Origin: Fibrobacter sp. UBA1765 | Lineage (GTDB): Bacteria; Fibrobacterota; Fibrobacteria; Fibrobacterales; Fibrobacteraceae | Assembly (NCBI GenBank): GCA_002314675.1 | Contig: DCGZ01000103.1 | Span: 1 to 20,309, forward strand | Direction: 5' to 3' | Length of the DNA stretch: 20,309 nucleotides | Part shown: positions 1 to 8,214 of the stretch, piece after piece | Position numbering within the stretch: the stretch's first letter is position 1 | How the letters are laid out: each line of letters begins with the position of its first letter | Notes under the pieces: generated by a model | Seen by the model: only the letters and a program-made list of their open reading frames with translations | The model's database searches: none | Told to the model about the DNA's origin: nothing | Program-made: the position numbers and the translations under genes

Positions 1-50
1 AGCCGAACGAGCCTTGTCTGCATATAGATAATCTGGGTGCTTTCACTCAT
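1..50 (-). CDS. Possible 5' end of a gene cut by the window edge
   Basis: On the minus strand an ATG at 48-50 opens a frame of 16 codons (MSESTQIIYMQTRLVR) that is still open at the window edge. It follows the 34-aa ORF at 96-200 by about 45 bp and reads in the same direction as the RM genes. The Shine-Dalgarno is weak (GAAG a few bases before the ATG). I do not recognise the family from so few residues. It may be the next gene of the RM transcript or a chance open stretch. Confidence 0.25.
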   Translation of the reverse strand, partial: MSESTQIIYMQTRLVR

Positions 51-95
51 GTTCTTCAATATATAAAAATTTTTGAATTGAAAAATAAAGCGAAA

Positions 96-200
96 CTAGC
101 CAACCTTAAATTGGTGGATTATGTAGCGTCCCAATTCAAGAATGTTCACCTTGCTTTCGGGAGCGCTCTTGTATGGATCAGGCATTTTAAATCCATTCAT
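96..200 (-). CDS. 34-aa hypothetical protein downstream of the RM pair
   Basis: This short minus-strand ORF runs from the ATG at 198-200 to TAG at 96-98. It starts 42 bp after the methyltransferase stop. A strong GGAGG lies about 8 nt before the ATG, a better ribosome site than either RM gene has, and this is the main reason to call it. The peptide begins MNGFKMPDPYKSAPESK and contains ILELGRYIIHQF. There is no signal peptide or membrane segment, and I recognise no family. It may be the intact N-terminus of a truncated gene or a genuine small protein. Its position suggests co-transcription with the RM genes. Confidence 0.4.
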   Translation of the reverse strand: MNGFKMPDPYKSAPESKVNILELGRYIIHQFKVG

Positions 201-242
201 AAGTGTACACCTCCAGAAGTTTTTGGGAGTCGATTTCAGTCA

Positions 243-2366
243 TTACATGTTTGTAATCTTTTTAATTGTAGTATCTGTAAATGTGTGCCAAATTTCAAGT
301 TTTATTTTCTTGTAGTCATCGAAGAGCTGACCGACTCGTTCAATCTCGAATACTAACCGGAGATCGTTCTTGTTTTCGTTTGCCTGGCCTTCTTTGCGGT
401 AGCCAAGACGAGCTACCTTGATGTAATAGAGGTCGCGGATGCCCTTGCCAGAGAGGTACGGCATGAAGTAGTAGAGTTTGTTGAGCGCTACAGTAGTCGG
501 GAACTTTTTGCCGGTATAGTAAATCTTTGCAGAGCCATCGAGATACTGCTCCCAATTATCCTTCTTTACATTGCAGATAAGGAGATTCTTTGTGAGGTCG
601 ATAGGCAATTTATGACGATTATGTTTCGTGCTGTACTCAATCCCAATGCCTTCTCGAACCATGCTGTTTTGAGTGATTGGTTTAATATCATATTGGTCGA
701 AAAGATCGAGAAAGTTGAGTTGTAAGTTCTTCTCCTTTCCCATTTTCTTTTCTTCTACAGGCTTTTCAAGAATTTCGCGGGTCAAACGTCGGTTGATGGT
801 TTTATGCCATATTGATCGTGCTAATTTTACTTCATCTTTCGACAATCCCATACCTTGGCGTAGAATGATTTCGTCTGTATAATTGAGAATTTCGTCAGCC
901 GTTGCCTTCTTACGAAGCATACTGTCAATAGTGTCAAAGATTTGCTCATTCTCTTTTCTGTAAGGCAGATAGATGTCACCTACCTCGCTTGGCATGAGCT
1001 CAAGGCAACCGCCGCCAAAATTGCGTCCGAGAATCTCGGCAAAGGCAAAAGAAAGTGAATTATAATAACTCGACACGAACGCCTTCTTGTTTACACCTTT
1101 TTTAATGAAGACTCTATGCATGGTGTCTGTTGTGTAGGCACCAGCCTCGTTGAGCACAAATTTGGGGTAGAGGTTGTTACGACGGAGAAACAAAGCATCA
1201 GAAAGTTTGATGGAAGGAATTACCCACCATTGATCTCTGATACTTGTCTTGTAGCCCTTGTCAATGTCAGCAGCTTCGCCACTTTCAAGATAGGCCTTCA
1301 CACCTTCGTTGCCATTCTCTTTGGCATCAGGAGTGAATACCAAAAGATGAGCTTTCGCCTCAGAAGCAACATTCGCTTTCCAGTCACGTTTAGTGAAGCA
1401 AAGGCAATTTACTTGAACGCTTCTACCGACCATAGGACGAGCGTATTCTTCCAACTGGTACGTGCTTACGATAGATTGTGGAACGGTAAAAAAATCGTTT
1501 GAACCTGTAGTGATGCCGACTTCTACATTAGCGAAAGATGAGATAGTTGGGGCTTTCTTCACTTTGTTGAGCAAATCAAGTTCCTTCTTGTCAAGGAAGT
1601 AATAAGTCCATTTGTCTGTATGGAAATCAATGTCTTTGCTTGGAAATTTCAATTGATAGGGATCAAGTGCTAAAAGTCCCTCAGCGTCCTTAACTTCAAT
1701 GTGTTCAATTTTGTGCTCGTTTGTATTGTTCTTCTCGCAAAGGAGCAGAACTACCTCTTGTTGAATTTCCTCAAAAACAAGATTCTCAAAAGAAATGATG
1801 TTTATTTTATTGAAAGTCTTTGCAAGGTATTTTCGGAGTTGCTGCGCATACTTCACCATAAGCAATTCAGACGGAATCACGAATCCCATCTTGCCATTGT
1901 CACGAAGAAGCTGTGTGCAACCAACGACGAATGTAACCCACGCATTTGTGAGTTTTGTGCGCTTTAGCTTTGCATTCTTGAAAATCTTATCAGCAAGCTT
2001 CTGTTGTGCTGCATTGTAATACTGATAACGGATAAACGGAGGATTGCCAACAATAAGATCGAAACGCTTGTCAGTATCGAGGCAGAAACGGTGAAAATCC
2101 TGACTGACAACTTCTGAATCATGCAAACCAAGAGCACGTGCCTTATCAGCTTCTGCTGTTTCGTATTCAACTGCGGTTACAGTATTGAAGAGCATGTTTT
2201 CATCACGCATACACTCTAAGAACACACCATCACCACAACTTGGCTCCAGTATGTCAGCATCATGCCCGCCATTAATGCCCCAATGTAGGATGAATGATGC
2301 AATGGCAGGCGGAGTGTAGTATGCTCCTCTCAATTTTTCTGCGGATGCGTCTTTAATCAGCTGCAT
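243..2366 (-). CDS. N6-adenine DNA methyltransferase (Eco57I-like, gamma class)
   Basis: This 707-aa SAM-dependent methyltransferase would methylate adenine in DNA and act as the stand-alone modification subunit of the RM pair. Visible motifs are GAYYTPP (residues 14-20, motif X), ILEPSCGDGVFL (39-50, motif I, SAM binding) and NPPF (108-111, catalytic motif IV). The order X-I-IV is that of gamma-class enzymes such as M.TaqI and Eco57I. A target-recognition-like segment containing VEVGITTGSNDFF lies near residues 280-300. After a basic linker (KKMGKEKN) there is an extra C-terminal domain of about 130 residues with no motif I recognise. The ATG at 2364-2366 overlaps the upstream 1002-aa gene by 14 bp, which implies translational coupling. 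In two-gene Eco57I-type systems the separate methylase protects the host from the fusion enzyme, and I infer that role here. The target sequence cannot be read from the protein. Confidence 0.88.
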   Translation of the reverse strand: MQLIKDASAEKLRGAYYTPPAIASFILHWGINGGHDADILEPSCGDGVFLECMRDENMLFNTVTAVEYETAEADKARALGLHDSEVVSQDFHRFCLDTDKRFDLIVGNPPFIRYQYYNAAQQKLADKIFKNAKLKRTKLTNAWVTFVVGCTQLLRDNGKMGFVIPSELLMVKYAQQLRKYLAKTFNKINIISFENLVFEEIQQEVVLLLCEKNNTNEHKIEHIEVKDAEGLLALDPYQLKFPSKDIDFHTDKWTYYFLDKKELDLLNKVKKAPTISSFANVEVGITTGSNDFFTVPQSIVSTYQLEEYARPMVGRSVQVNCLCFTKRDWKANVASEAKAHLLVFTPDAKENGNEGVKAYLESGEAADIDKGYKTSIRDQWWVIPSIKLSDALFLRRNNLYPKFVLNEAGAYTTDTMHRVFIKKGVNKKAFVSSYYNSLSFAFAEILGRNFGGGCLELMPSEVGDIYLPYRKENEQIFDTIDSMLRKKATADEILNYTDEIILRQGMGLSKDEVKLARSIWHKTINRRLTREILEKPVEEKKMGKEKNLQLNFLDLFDQYDIKPITQNSMVREGIGIEYSTKHNRHKLPIDLTKNLLICNVKKDNWEQYLDGSAKIYYTGKKFPTTVALNKLYYFMPYLSGKGIRDLYYIKVARLGYRKEGQANENKNDLRLVFEIERVGQLFDDYKKIKLEIWHTFTDTTIKKITNM

Positions 2367-5361
2367 AGAGTTCTTTGATGTTAGGGATTAATGAAACCTC
2401 CTCTTCGGTCATTCTGTAGAGGTCGTTTATCGCTTGTTGTTGCTCGGCTTTGAGCAAATCGAACTGCCGTTTCAAAGGTGTTGCCTTTCGTACATTGTTT
2501 CCTACGGCTGCTATTCTATCACCGAGCGAGATGAGCGACTTTTGGCGCTGAACAATATCGTTGTGTGCAGCGACATCAGTAGGACTGTTGAAATCAATAG
2601 TGCGAACAGGAATCTGCTTCAATACTTTTGTCCCACGAGCGATGAAACCACCCCTGAATATTTCTCCATAAAGGGAGGCAAGCCATTCACCCTGAATTGA
2701 TCCAAGTATCGCTTGTATGTAATAGATGGAGTATTGGCTATCCGCTGGAATACTTATAAGGCAATAGCCAGCAGTACCCCCAGATGAAACTAACGTACCA
2801 TCTGTATCAACCGCGTACTTATTCTCCTGAGCAAGGACACCGACTATTATCTTCTCAGCAATCTCACATGCTTCAAGACTCTGATGGCGACCAAAACGAT
2901 ACCATTCGTTAGCAGTAGTAGGTGCAGGCTTAATGTCTCTGTCAGGACGGTCAAGCTCTGATTTGATTACACTAAGGTAATTGTAGAAATAAGGATATTT
3001 GCGCTGGATTGTACTAAGCTTTATCACATCCAGTTTGCCGTCAGCTCTTCTCTTGTAAGGGAAGATTACACGTGCATTTGGTTTGAATGTACGATAAGTA
3101 TTGAGCGAATCTTCACCTGATACGGTTTTGAAGTAAGGTTTTGTAACCGTCTTCTCAATCTGATAAAGTTGCTTGTTATACTTGAAATAGTAATACTGTT
3201 GATCCTCGCTTTCAGGTTGAAAAATGTACACCTTGTTAGCACTCGTTTGAATGCCATTAAAAATGTAATTGTCACCCACGATTTCACCTAAAGGAAGACT
3301 CTGAGTAGAAATGTGATTCAGGATTGACTGCAATCTATCTGAACAAAGAACCCATGTATCTTCACCCAATAGGCTAATATTTCGCTCGTTTTCTGAGAAT
3401 GAAGTCAAATCACGAACTTTCCATTTTGCCAAACTATCAACTTCTGAATACTTGAATGAATCTTTCTCTTTGTTTTGTAGAACGACTATGCATGAATAAG
3501 TTGATTTGTCCGAAAAAACCTGATGAGCACCGAATGAAGTGATTGCTTTGATGCTCTTGTGGGTAGAAATGTAATTACGGAGTTCTTTGCCTGCACCAAC
3601 CTTCATGAATTTACTTGGTACAATGTACCCCAGCGCTCCATCTTCTTTCAGTAACTTGTATGCACGCTCAACAAAGAGGAAATACTTATCGTATTGCTTG
3701 TAAGCACTCTTGTAGCGTTGTGGATAAAGTTTATGTTCCTTTGGTGTAAATACCTTAATATCCTCTGTCTTCATGTACGGAGGATTGCCTACAATGTAGT
3801 CGAACTTACGTTCTCCAAAGTCGAATGGATTGATTTCTTCTGCTTGATTAACTGGCACGTCAGATGATTCGAGCAAACTATTGCCATAAAAGATGTTATC
3901 ATCAAGGTTTGGCAAGATAGGATGGAATGAAGCAATTGTAGAATCGTCCTCTCCTTCAAGAAGTTTCAACAAAAGACCAAACTTACAAGCTTCTACAGCA
4001 TTGAAATCTTTGTCAACACCATAGATACAATTCATGAGTACGTTACGCTTAACCTCAAACTTGAGCTTGTATGTGTTTACATCCGTTTGAATCAGCTTAT
4101 TCTTGTCATTTAACGTGTAGAAGTCAACCAATGCATCACAAAGAAGCTGGAATGTTTCTAGAAGGAATGCACCGGAACCACAAGCAATATCAGCACATTT
4201 AAGGCTTAGAATCTGTTCGTCTGTCAGATGAGCGAGATTATCCTTCATCGTCTGGCGAAGAATTTCACGTACAATGAAGTTGGGAGTGGTTACAATGTCT
4301 CTATCCTCGTTCTCAGGTTTGTTGACTATACTCAACTGGCTATTAACAACAGCAAGTCTCTGTGAGAGAAAAATTTCGTAAATCTTGCCGAGGATGTCGG
4401 ATGAAAGTACTGCAAACGAATAAGGGCTTTGTGGAAAATAGAGCTCACGAATGATTGACCAAAACGAAGAGCTTACATTGTCAATGATTTCTGCAGATAG
4501 TTTTTCCTCGAAGAGACCTGAATTGTAGCGAGAGTCAGCAGTCTTGAACTTTGCAATCAGCTCCTGATGGCTGTTGTGGTCAGCAATCTGCAACAGGCTT
4601 TGGTAAGTTTCAATGTTTCTATCCTCGCATACACGAAGGAAGAGAATCTTGTTAATGTAACTCTGAACCACATCACCAAGTTCCTCCATTTCGATTTTTG
4701 GGTTACAGTTCAGAATCTCTTTTCCGAGCATCAAACGCCAGTCGTTGATTTGCTGCAAGAAGAGTTCATCGACTGATTGGTGATTCACATTTGTTTCAAT
4801 CTCTTTCCATACCTCATCGAAACGACCTGAATATACGGATTCCTTGCCGAGGTATTTCAAAAGTTCCTCTGCCGCGTCTTCGTAATCAGTGTACTTGTAT
4901 TCACGAATAACTGCCTTGACACGTGTGTCGTTCTGCTCCACAGGATAAGAGGTGTCATAAATGTAAAGATGCTCAAAGTTGCTCAATACACTTATCTTCA
5001 AGCCTGCCGTAAAGCCATAACGACGAACCTGTTTGGCAGGATCATCTTCACGCTCAATATGAACGCAAGGCTTCTTTGCTTCAAGGAAGAATTTGCGTTC
5101 GCCGAAGAGACGGAAGGTGTAGTCAGGCTTCTTGGTATGAGTAACCGCATTTGCTTTCAGCGGTTCCTCCAGCAAGACTTCACGCTCATTGGTGCTCTTG
5201 CCCGCGCTATTGCGAATGTCCCAGCCCAAAATCTCGAATAATGGGTCAAGAAACTCGTTTCGCACCTGAGTTTCGTTGAAACGTGATGTACGATAAACAT
5301 CTTTGCCTTGTTCGTATTTTTGGACGAGGGCGTGTAATTTATTTCTTATACTTGTTATCAT
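2353..5361 (-). CDS. Type IIG restriction-modification fusion (nuclease-methylase-specificity)
   Basis: This 1002-aa single-chain enzyme is predicted to cut and methylate DNA. Residues 1-140 resemble the HsdR N-terminal PD-(D/E)xK nuclease, with PD at 79-80 and EAK at 94-96 as the likely catalytic triad. A helical connector follows. The methylase core has DIACGSGAFLLETF from residue 391 (SAM-binding motif I) and NPPY at 526-529 (catalytic motif IV for N6-adenine). From about residue 680 to 960 there is a TaqI-C-like target-recognition region, then a coiled C-terminus rich in Q, K and E. The start is the ATG at 5359-5361; its Shine-Dalgarno is poor (GAAAGG about 16 nt upstream). No frameshift is seen and the length is typical of type IIG enzymes. 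The coding sequence looks AT-richer than the genes to its right, which fits horizontal acquisition. BREX PglX methylases were considered, but PglX lacks this N-terminal nuclease motif. Confidence 0.9.
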   Translation of the reverse strand: MITSIRNKLHALVQKYEQGKDVYRTSRFNETQVRNEFLDPLFEILGWDIRNSAGKSTNEREVLLEEPLKANAVTHTKKPDYTFRLFGERKFFLEAKKPCVHIEREDDPAKQVRRYGFTAGLKISVLSNFEHLYIYDTSYPVEQNDTRVKAVIREYKYTDYEDAAEELLKYLGKESVYSGRFDEVWKEIETNVNHQSVDELFLQQINDWRLMLGKEILNCNPKIEMEELGDVVQSYINKILFLRVCEDRNIETYQSLLQIADHNSHQELIAKFKTADSRYNSGLFEEKLSAEIIDNVSSSFWSIIRELYFPQSPYSFAVLSSDILGKIYEIFLSQRLAVVNSQLSIVNKPENEDRDIVTTPNFIVREILRQTMKDNLAHLTDEQILSLKCADIACGSGAFLLETFQLLCDALVDFYTLNDKNKLIQTDVNTYKLKFEVKRNVLMNCIYGVDKDFNAVEACKFGLLLKLLEGEDDSTIASFHPILPNLDDNIFYGNSLLESSDVPVNQAEEINPFDFGERKFDYIVGNPPYMKTEDIKVFTPKEHKLYPQRYKSAYKQYDKYFLFVERAYKLLKEDGALGYIVPSKFMKVGAGKELRNYISTHKSIKAITSFGAHQVFSDKSTYSCIVVLQNKEKDSFKYSEVDSLAKWKVRDLTSFSENERNISLLGEDTWVLCSDRLQSILNHISTQSLPLGEIVGDNYIFNGIQTSANKVYIFQPESEDQQYYYFKYNKQLYQIEKTVTKPYFKTVSGEDSLNTYRTFKPNARVIFPYKRRADGKLDVIKLSTIQRKYPYFYNYLSVIKSELDRPDRDIKPAPTTANEWYRFGRHQSLEACEIAEKIIVGVLAQENKYAVDTDGTLVSSGGTAGYCLISIPADSQYSIYYIQAILGSIQGEWLASLYGEIFRGGFIARGTKVLKQIPVRTIDFNSPTDVAAHNDIVQRQKSLISLGDRIAAVGNNVRKATPLKRQFDLLKAEQQQAINDLYRMTEEEVSLIPNIKELYAAD

Positions 5362-5399
5362 GTTTGTTTGAATTTAGCCTTTCAACCTATTCTAGTTGC

Positions 5400-5447
5400 A
5401 GTCCATCTTTACTTATTCAATATCTCCTATCGTTAAGTAGATCACAA
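5400..5447 (-). promoter_or_regulatory. Possible RM promoter region
   Basis: On the minus strand, roughly 40-90 bp upstream of the 1002-aa ORF, a TTGTGA-like -35 is followed 17 bp later by GATATT, a 4-of-6 match to the -10 consensus. No better pair was found between the ORF and the inverted repeat just upstream. This is a by-eye match only. Confidence 0.25.
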
Positions 5448-5489
5448 AGTATGACGACCACTGTGGTGGGAAGAGCCGTGGTCGTCACT
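5448..5489. repeat. Inverted repeat upstream of the RM operon
   Basis: TGACGACCAC (5452-5461) and GTGGTCGTCA (5478-5487) are perfect 10-bp inverted arms around a 16-nt centre. Three further base pairs (AGT/ACT) extend the stem if a 2-nt bulge is allowed. There is no T-run on either side, so it is not a convincing intrinsic terminator. Its place just upstream of the RM start makes an operator or a processed RNA hairpin possible. The rest of 5490-5700 is AT-rich and holds nothing I can identify. Confidence 0.55.
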
Positions 5490-5702
5490 CGATTAGGATA
5501 GAATAAATGATTGGTTGCGAAAACTAATTGCAGATAAATTTCTCATGAAAATATGTCTCTTAGAATATACAAAAAAATGGTAAGAGAAAAAGATTGATTT
5601 TAAGTTAATCACTATTTTCGCTTTAAGAGCAATCACCGTTGCATGCCAGCAGTTTCTATGAATCTTCCTGCAAAATAAAAAATGGACTCTCGCATACTCC
5701 CC

Positions 5703-5780
5703 GAAAAATATATTTTCAATAGAGTCCACATTTCTTGTTGAGGGACCTTATGAACCTTGCTCGTGGAATTTTCGCAATAG
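5703..5780 (+). pseudogene. Remnant of a PL14-like lyase 5' end (copy R1)
   Basis: The upstream leader, the Shine-Dalgarno (TTGAGG) and the first codons match the intact lyase region around 14785-14875 closely at DNA level, including non-coding bases. The ATG at 5750 gives MNLARGIFAIA against MNFARGIFAIA in the intact copy. Similarity ends near 5780-5786, where the sequence becomes an inverted DUF763 fragment. Only the first ten or so codons of the signal peptide survive. The same frame stays open to a stop at 5911, but the rest is antisense DUF763 sequence and unlikely to be a real protein. Confidence 0.8.
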
Positions 5781-5915
5781 CCCTGCTGAACCACAGCCCA
5801 ATCCCCTTCATCCGTCACGATAAAGTTGTGCTGGTAAAGCTGGAACCCATCCTGTACGGCGGTGTTGTCTACCTTGGCGCAAAGGCAAGTCTGCTACACC
5901 AGTACGTTTAGGCAT
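5781..5915 (-). pseudogene. DUF763 gene remnant, N-terminus joined to an internal piece
   Basis: Read on the minus strand from ATG at 5913-5915, the first 12 codons give MPKRTGVADLPL, the typical DUF763 N-terminus. A junction near 5878 then shifts frame into AKVDNTAVQDGFQLYQHNF followed by IVTDEGDWAVVQQG, the conserved internal core of DUF763 proteins. The family is recognised by its VD.AVQDG and WAVVQQG motifs. Most of the gene between the two pieces and everything after VVQQG are missing, where the PL14 remnant begins. The gene is dead. The family's function is poorly known. Confidence 0.75.
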
Positions 5916-6000
5916 TTCTCAAAGGTACTCAAATTTAAAACGGCTTGTCAAATTCAAAAGGGCATTGAGCTTGCCTTGAACACCTATATGGTGAATACTG

Positions 6001-6116
6001 TTGTATAGTAAAACTTTAATTTTTTGTATAGAAACTATAAAAAGCGTGAATTTTGTGTAAAAAAAATAATTTTGTATAAATTTTTTATTGACGAGGTAAA
6101 ATAACGAAGTTAATTT
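6001..6116 (+). promoter_or_regulatory. Promoter region of the TIGR02147 operon with TTGTATA repeats
   Basis: This very AT-rich stretch precedes the TIGR02147 gene. TTGTATA occurs at 6001, 6024 and 6072 and the variant TTGTGTA at 6053. One promoter candidate is TTGTGT (6053-6058), a 16-bp spacer, then TATAAA (6075-6080). A second is TTGACG (6088-6093), a 17-bp spacer, then TAATTT (6111-6116); it would start transcription almost at the ATG and give a leaderless message. No good Shine-Dalgarno precedes the ATG at 6123, which fits the second option. The repeats could be sites for the HTH protein itself. Confidence 0.4.
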
Positions 6117-6122
6117 ATCGTC

Positions 6123-6953
6123 ATGTTGAAATCCATAATTGAATACGAGGACTACCGTCAGTACATGCAGGACTTCTACGAAGACCGCAAAAGGACCAGC
6201 GCTTTCACCTGGCGGGAATTTGCCAAGCGGGCTGGTTTCAGTTCGCCGAATTTCATCAAGCTGGTGTGCGAAGGTAAGAGCGGTCTTTCTCCCCTCAGTG
6301 TGGAGCGTGTGGCATCCGTCATGGGTTTCGTAGGGATTGAACGTGTGTACTTCCGTTCCCTGGTGATGTTCTGCCAAGCCAAGAAGGATTCCGATAAACA
6401 GAATGCCTACAAGGAAATGTGCGATATCGCTGGAGCCCATAGGGTGCGCCTGCTGGAAGGGGAGGCTTACGCATTTTATGAATCCTGGAAAAATACCGTG
6501 ATCCGGGAACTGGCTCCCATGATGCCAGGGGCGAAGCCTTTGGAAATGGCCAAAATGTGCATACCGTCCATCACAGCCGCCGAGGTTAGCGAGACTTTGA
6601 GTTTCCTGGTTAAAGCGGGGTTCTTGAAGAAGGATGGGGAAGGTTATCGCCAGACCAACAAGTCTGTGGCAGCATCGGCTGCGGCCCTACCTATGCTGGT
6701 GCGCTCCATGCATAAGCAAATGAGTGACTTTGCCAAGGAGTCCATGGACAAGGTCTCTGTTGAAGAACGCAATATTTCGGGTGTCACCGTGGGTATCGAC
6801 CGAGAGGACTACGAAAAAATTGTTGGTGAAATAGAGGAATTGCGGAGAAAGGTGGTGGCCATTGCCACCGAGAAGAATTCTGCTGAACAGGTCTATCATT
6901 TGAACCTGCAGTTTTTTCCGCTGACCCGCAATACAATAGGAGGTGAAAAATGA
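6123..6953 (+). CDS. TIGR02147-family protein (HTH, putative regulator)
   Basis: This 276-aa protein has the hallmark N-terminus of the TIGR02147 family (IIEYEDYRQYMQDFYEDRK), a large paralogous family in Fibrobacter. Residues 28-68 look like a Cro/CI-type helix-turn-helix (TWREFAKRAGFSSPNFIKL, then LSVERVASVMGF). The C-terminal half contains a winged-helix-like piece (VSETLSFLVKAGFLKKDGEGY) and ends VYHLNLQFFPLT, as in DUF4423-type members. It has no signal peptide, so it is probably cytoplasmic and DNA-binding. Its stop overlaps the start of the lipoprotein gene by four bases (ATGA, 6950-6953), so the two are translationally coupled. I infer that it regulates its own operon or other envelope genes. 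The ATG was chosen because the family motif begins a few residues in. Confidence 0.85.
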   Translation: MLKSIIEYEDYRQYMQDFYEDRKRTSAFTWREFAKRAGFSSPNFIKLVCEGKSGLSPLSVERVASVMGFVGIERVYFRSLVMFCQAKKDSDKQNAYKEMCDIAGAHRVRLLEGEAYAFYESWKNTVIRELAPMMPGAKPLEMAKMCIPSITAAEVSETLSFLVKAGFLKKDGEGYRQTNKSVAASAAALPMLVRSMHKQMSDFAKESMDKVSVEERNISGVTVGIDREDYEKIVGEIEELRRKVVAIATEKNSAEQVYHLNLQFFPLTRNTIGGEK

Positions 6954-8128
6954 AGAAGTATATCTATGGCGCTCTGTTGTCTATGCTCTGTGCCTGTTCC
7001 AGCGAAAAAGTGGCGGGTGGATCCGCCGAACTTCCAAATGCCGATAAGTATTCCTTTGTGGAGATGGATGATGCTGAAAAGGAGTATTTTGAAGGAGACG
7101 CGGATTCGTTCCCCTGCATTAGGTATGATGGTCCGGAAGACGAATTCCTTTATAATTTTGTAAGTCGCGTGGGTTCTTGTGAGGTCCGCAATCTTAGCGA
7201 TGGGGAGTATAAGGAAGTTCTCCAGATTGAAACTCACGGGCAGGGTTATAGTGACAAGTCTATGCAACTTGTGAAAAAGGATAAGAACTGGTTTGTTGTG
7301 GAGCGAATCCGCGAATTTGAATCTGGAGGCTCTTTGGACACGACCTCGGGATATCTTGAGGAATTCGGCAAGGATTGCGAAACCAGGCATGGTCAATTCC
7401 ATGAACAGGAACATGCCTGCATTTTGAAGCTGGACGTGATAGATACGGCCGCTGTATGGAACGCCTATCGCAAGCAGTATGTGGATGGATGTCGTTCGTT
7501 CCAGGAGAGTTACGAAGCGGGTATGGATACCCTGGTGGGTGTGTATGGTTTTAGTTTGGGCGATTTGAAGGTGTGCTTTGTTGGAAGTCCGGCTGACGTG
7601 TTTCCTCATAAGCGACTGGAGTTTATTGAAGTTCCTGGTCTCAACAACTATTGGCTGGACTACCATAACGCCGGTATAGGCCGAGGCGAGTTGCAGTTTT
7701 CCGTATCCGTAAACTTTCTGTATACAGAGAATGAAGAATTTGTGGATGATGTGAAAAATCCGGAATTGGTCTACCGCGGTGTCAGTGTATACGAGACCAT
7801 GGAGTTGTTCGAGGATCATTGCCAGCGGGATAGTCTTTTCTTCCAGGAAAAATGCGAAGGGATTGGTGGCGAGATGGTGTCTGAAGGGGATTGCTCTGTA
7901 GCCAGGGCGACTGAAACCTTCGCCAAATCAGAAGACTTCTTCATGAATTATGAGTGTGCGGGTGTGGTGCCTGTAGCAAAGGCGGAAAAGATTCTTAATA
8001 ATCTGGCCCAGGAATTTGCAGGAGTTTGCCGGGAGGAGCTGAAGAGGTTCAACATGGAGGATTATCCCGAAGGAATAATGCTTGATTCGTTGAACAGCTT
8101 CAATTTTGCAGAATATTTGACGAAGTAG
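6950..8128 (+). CDS. Lipoprotein of unknown function coupled to the TIGR02147 gene
   Basis: This 392-aa protein has a lipoprotein signal (MKKYIYGALLSMLCAC) with Cys16 as the likely lipidated residue and Ser at +2, as is common for outer-membrane lipoproteins. The mature part is acidic and has many cysteines (for example CIRYD, GSCEVRN, KDCETRH, EHACILK, DGCRSF, KVCFVG, DHCQRD, EKCEG, GDCSVA, YECAG), which suggests several disulfides outside the cytoplasm. I recognise no catalytic motif. Its ATG sits inside the stop of the upstream regulator-like gene. Similar pairings are frequent for this family in Fibrobacter as far as I recall. A role such as sensing or binding a carbohydrate or another cell would be speculation. 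Confidence 0.8.
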   Translation: MKKYIYGALLSMLCACSSEKVAGGSAELPNADKYSFVEMDDAEKEYFEGDADSFPCIRYDGPEDEFLYNFVSRVGSCEVRNLSDGEYKEVLQIETHGQGYSDKSMQLVKKDKNWFVVERIREFESGGSLDTTSGYLEEFGKDCETRHGQFHEQEHACILKLDVIDTAAVWNAYRKQYVDGCRSFQESYEAGMDTLVGVYGFSLGDLKVCFVGSPADVFPHKRLEFIEVPGLNNYWLDYHNAGIGRGELQFSVSVNFLYTENEEFVDDVKNPELVYRGVSVYETMELFEDHCQRDSLFFQEKCEGIGGEMVSEGDCSVARATETFAKSEDFFMNYECAGVVPVAKAEKILNNLAQEFAGVCREELKRFNMEDYPEGIMLDSLNSFNFAEYLTK

Positions 8129-8214
8129 CATTGCGCTTCATTGAATCTGCGGGATCACTTTCCTCGAAAAGATTGTATTTTCAGGGGAGTGAGTCTTCGC
8201 AATAGAGGTGCGTT

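Noticed and set aside
5448..5489. A controller-protein (C-box) operator or a terminator
   Set aside because: The arms do not resemble known C-box sequences, there is no C-protein gene, and no T-run follows on either strand.
5493..5818. Minus-strand frames of 61 and 78 codons
   Set aside because: They run through the lyase and DUF763 remnants and AT-rich spacer; one contains the real DUF763 core but fused out of context, so it was described as a pseudogene instead.
6896..7819. 307-codon minus-strand open frame
   Set aside because: It lies antisense to the 392-aa lipoprotein gene, which has a lipobox, a coupled start and sensible composition; the antisense product resembles no family.
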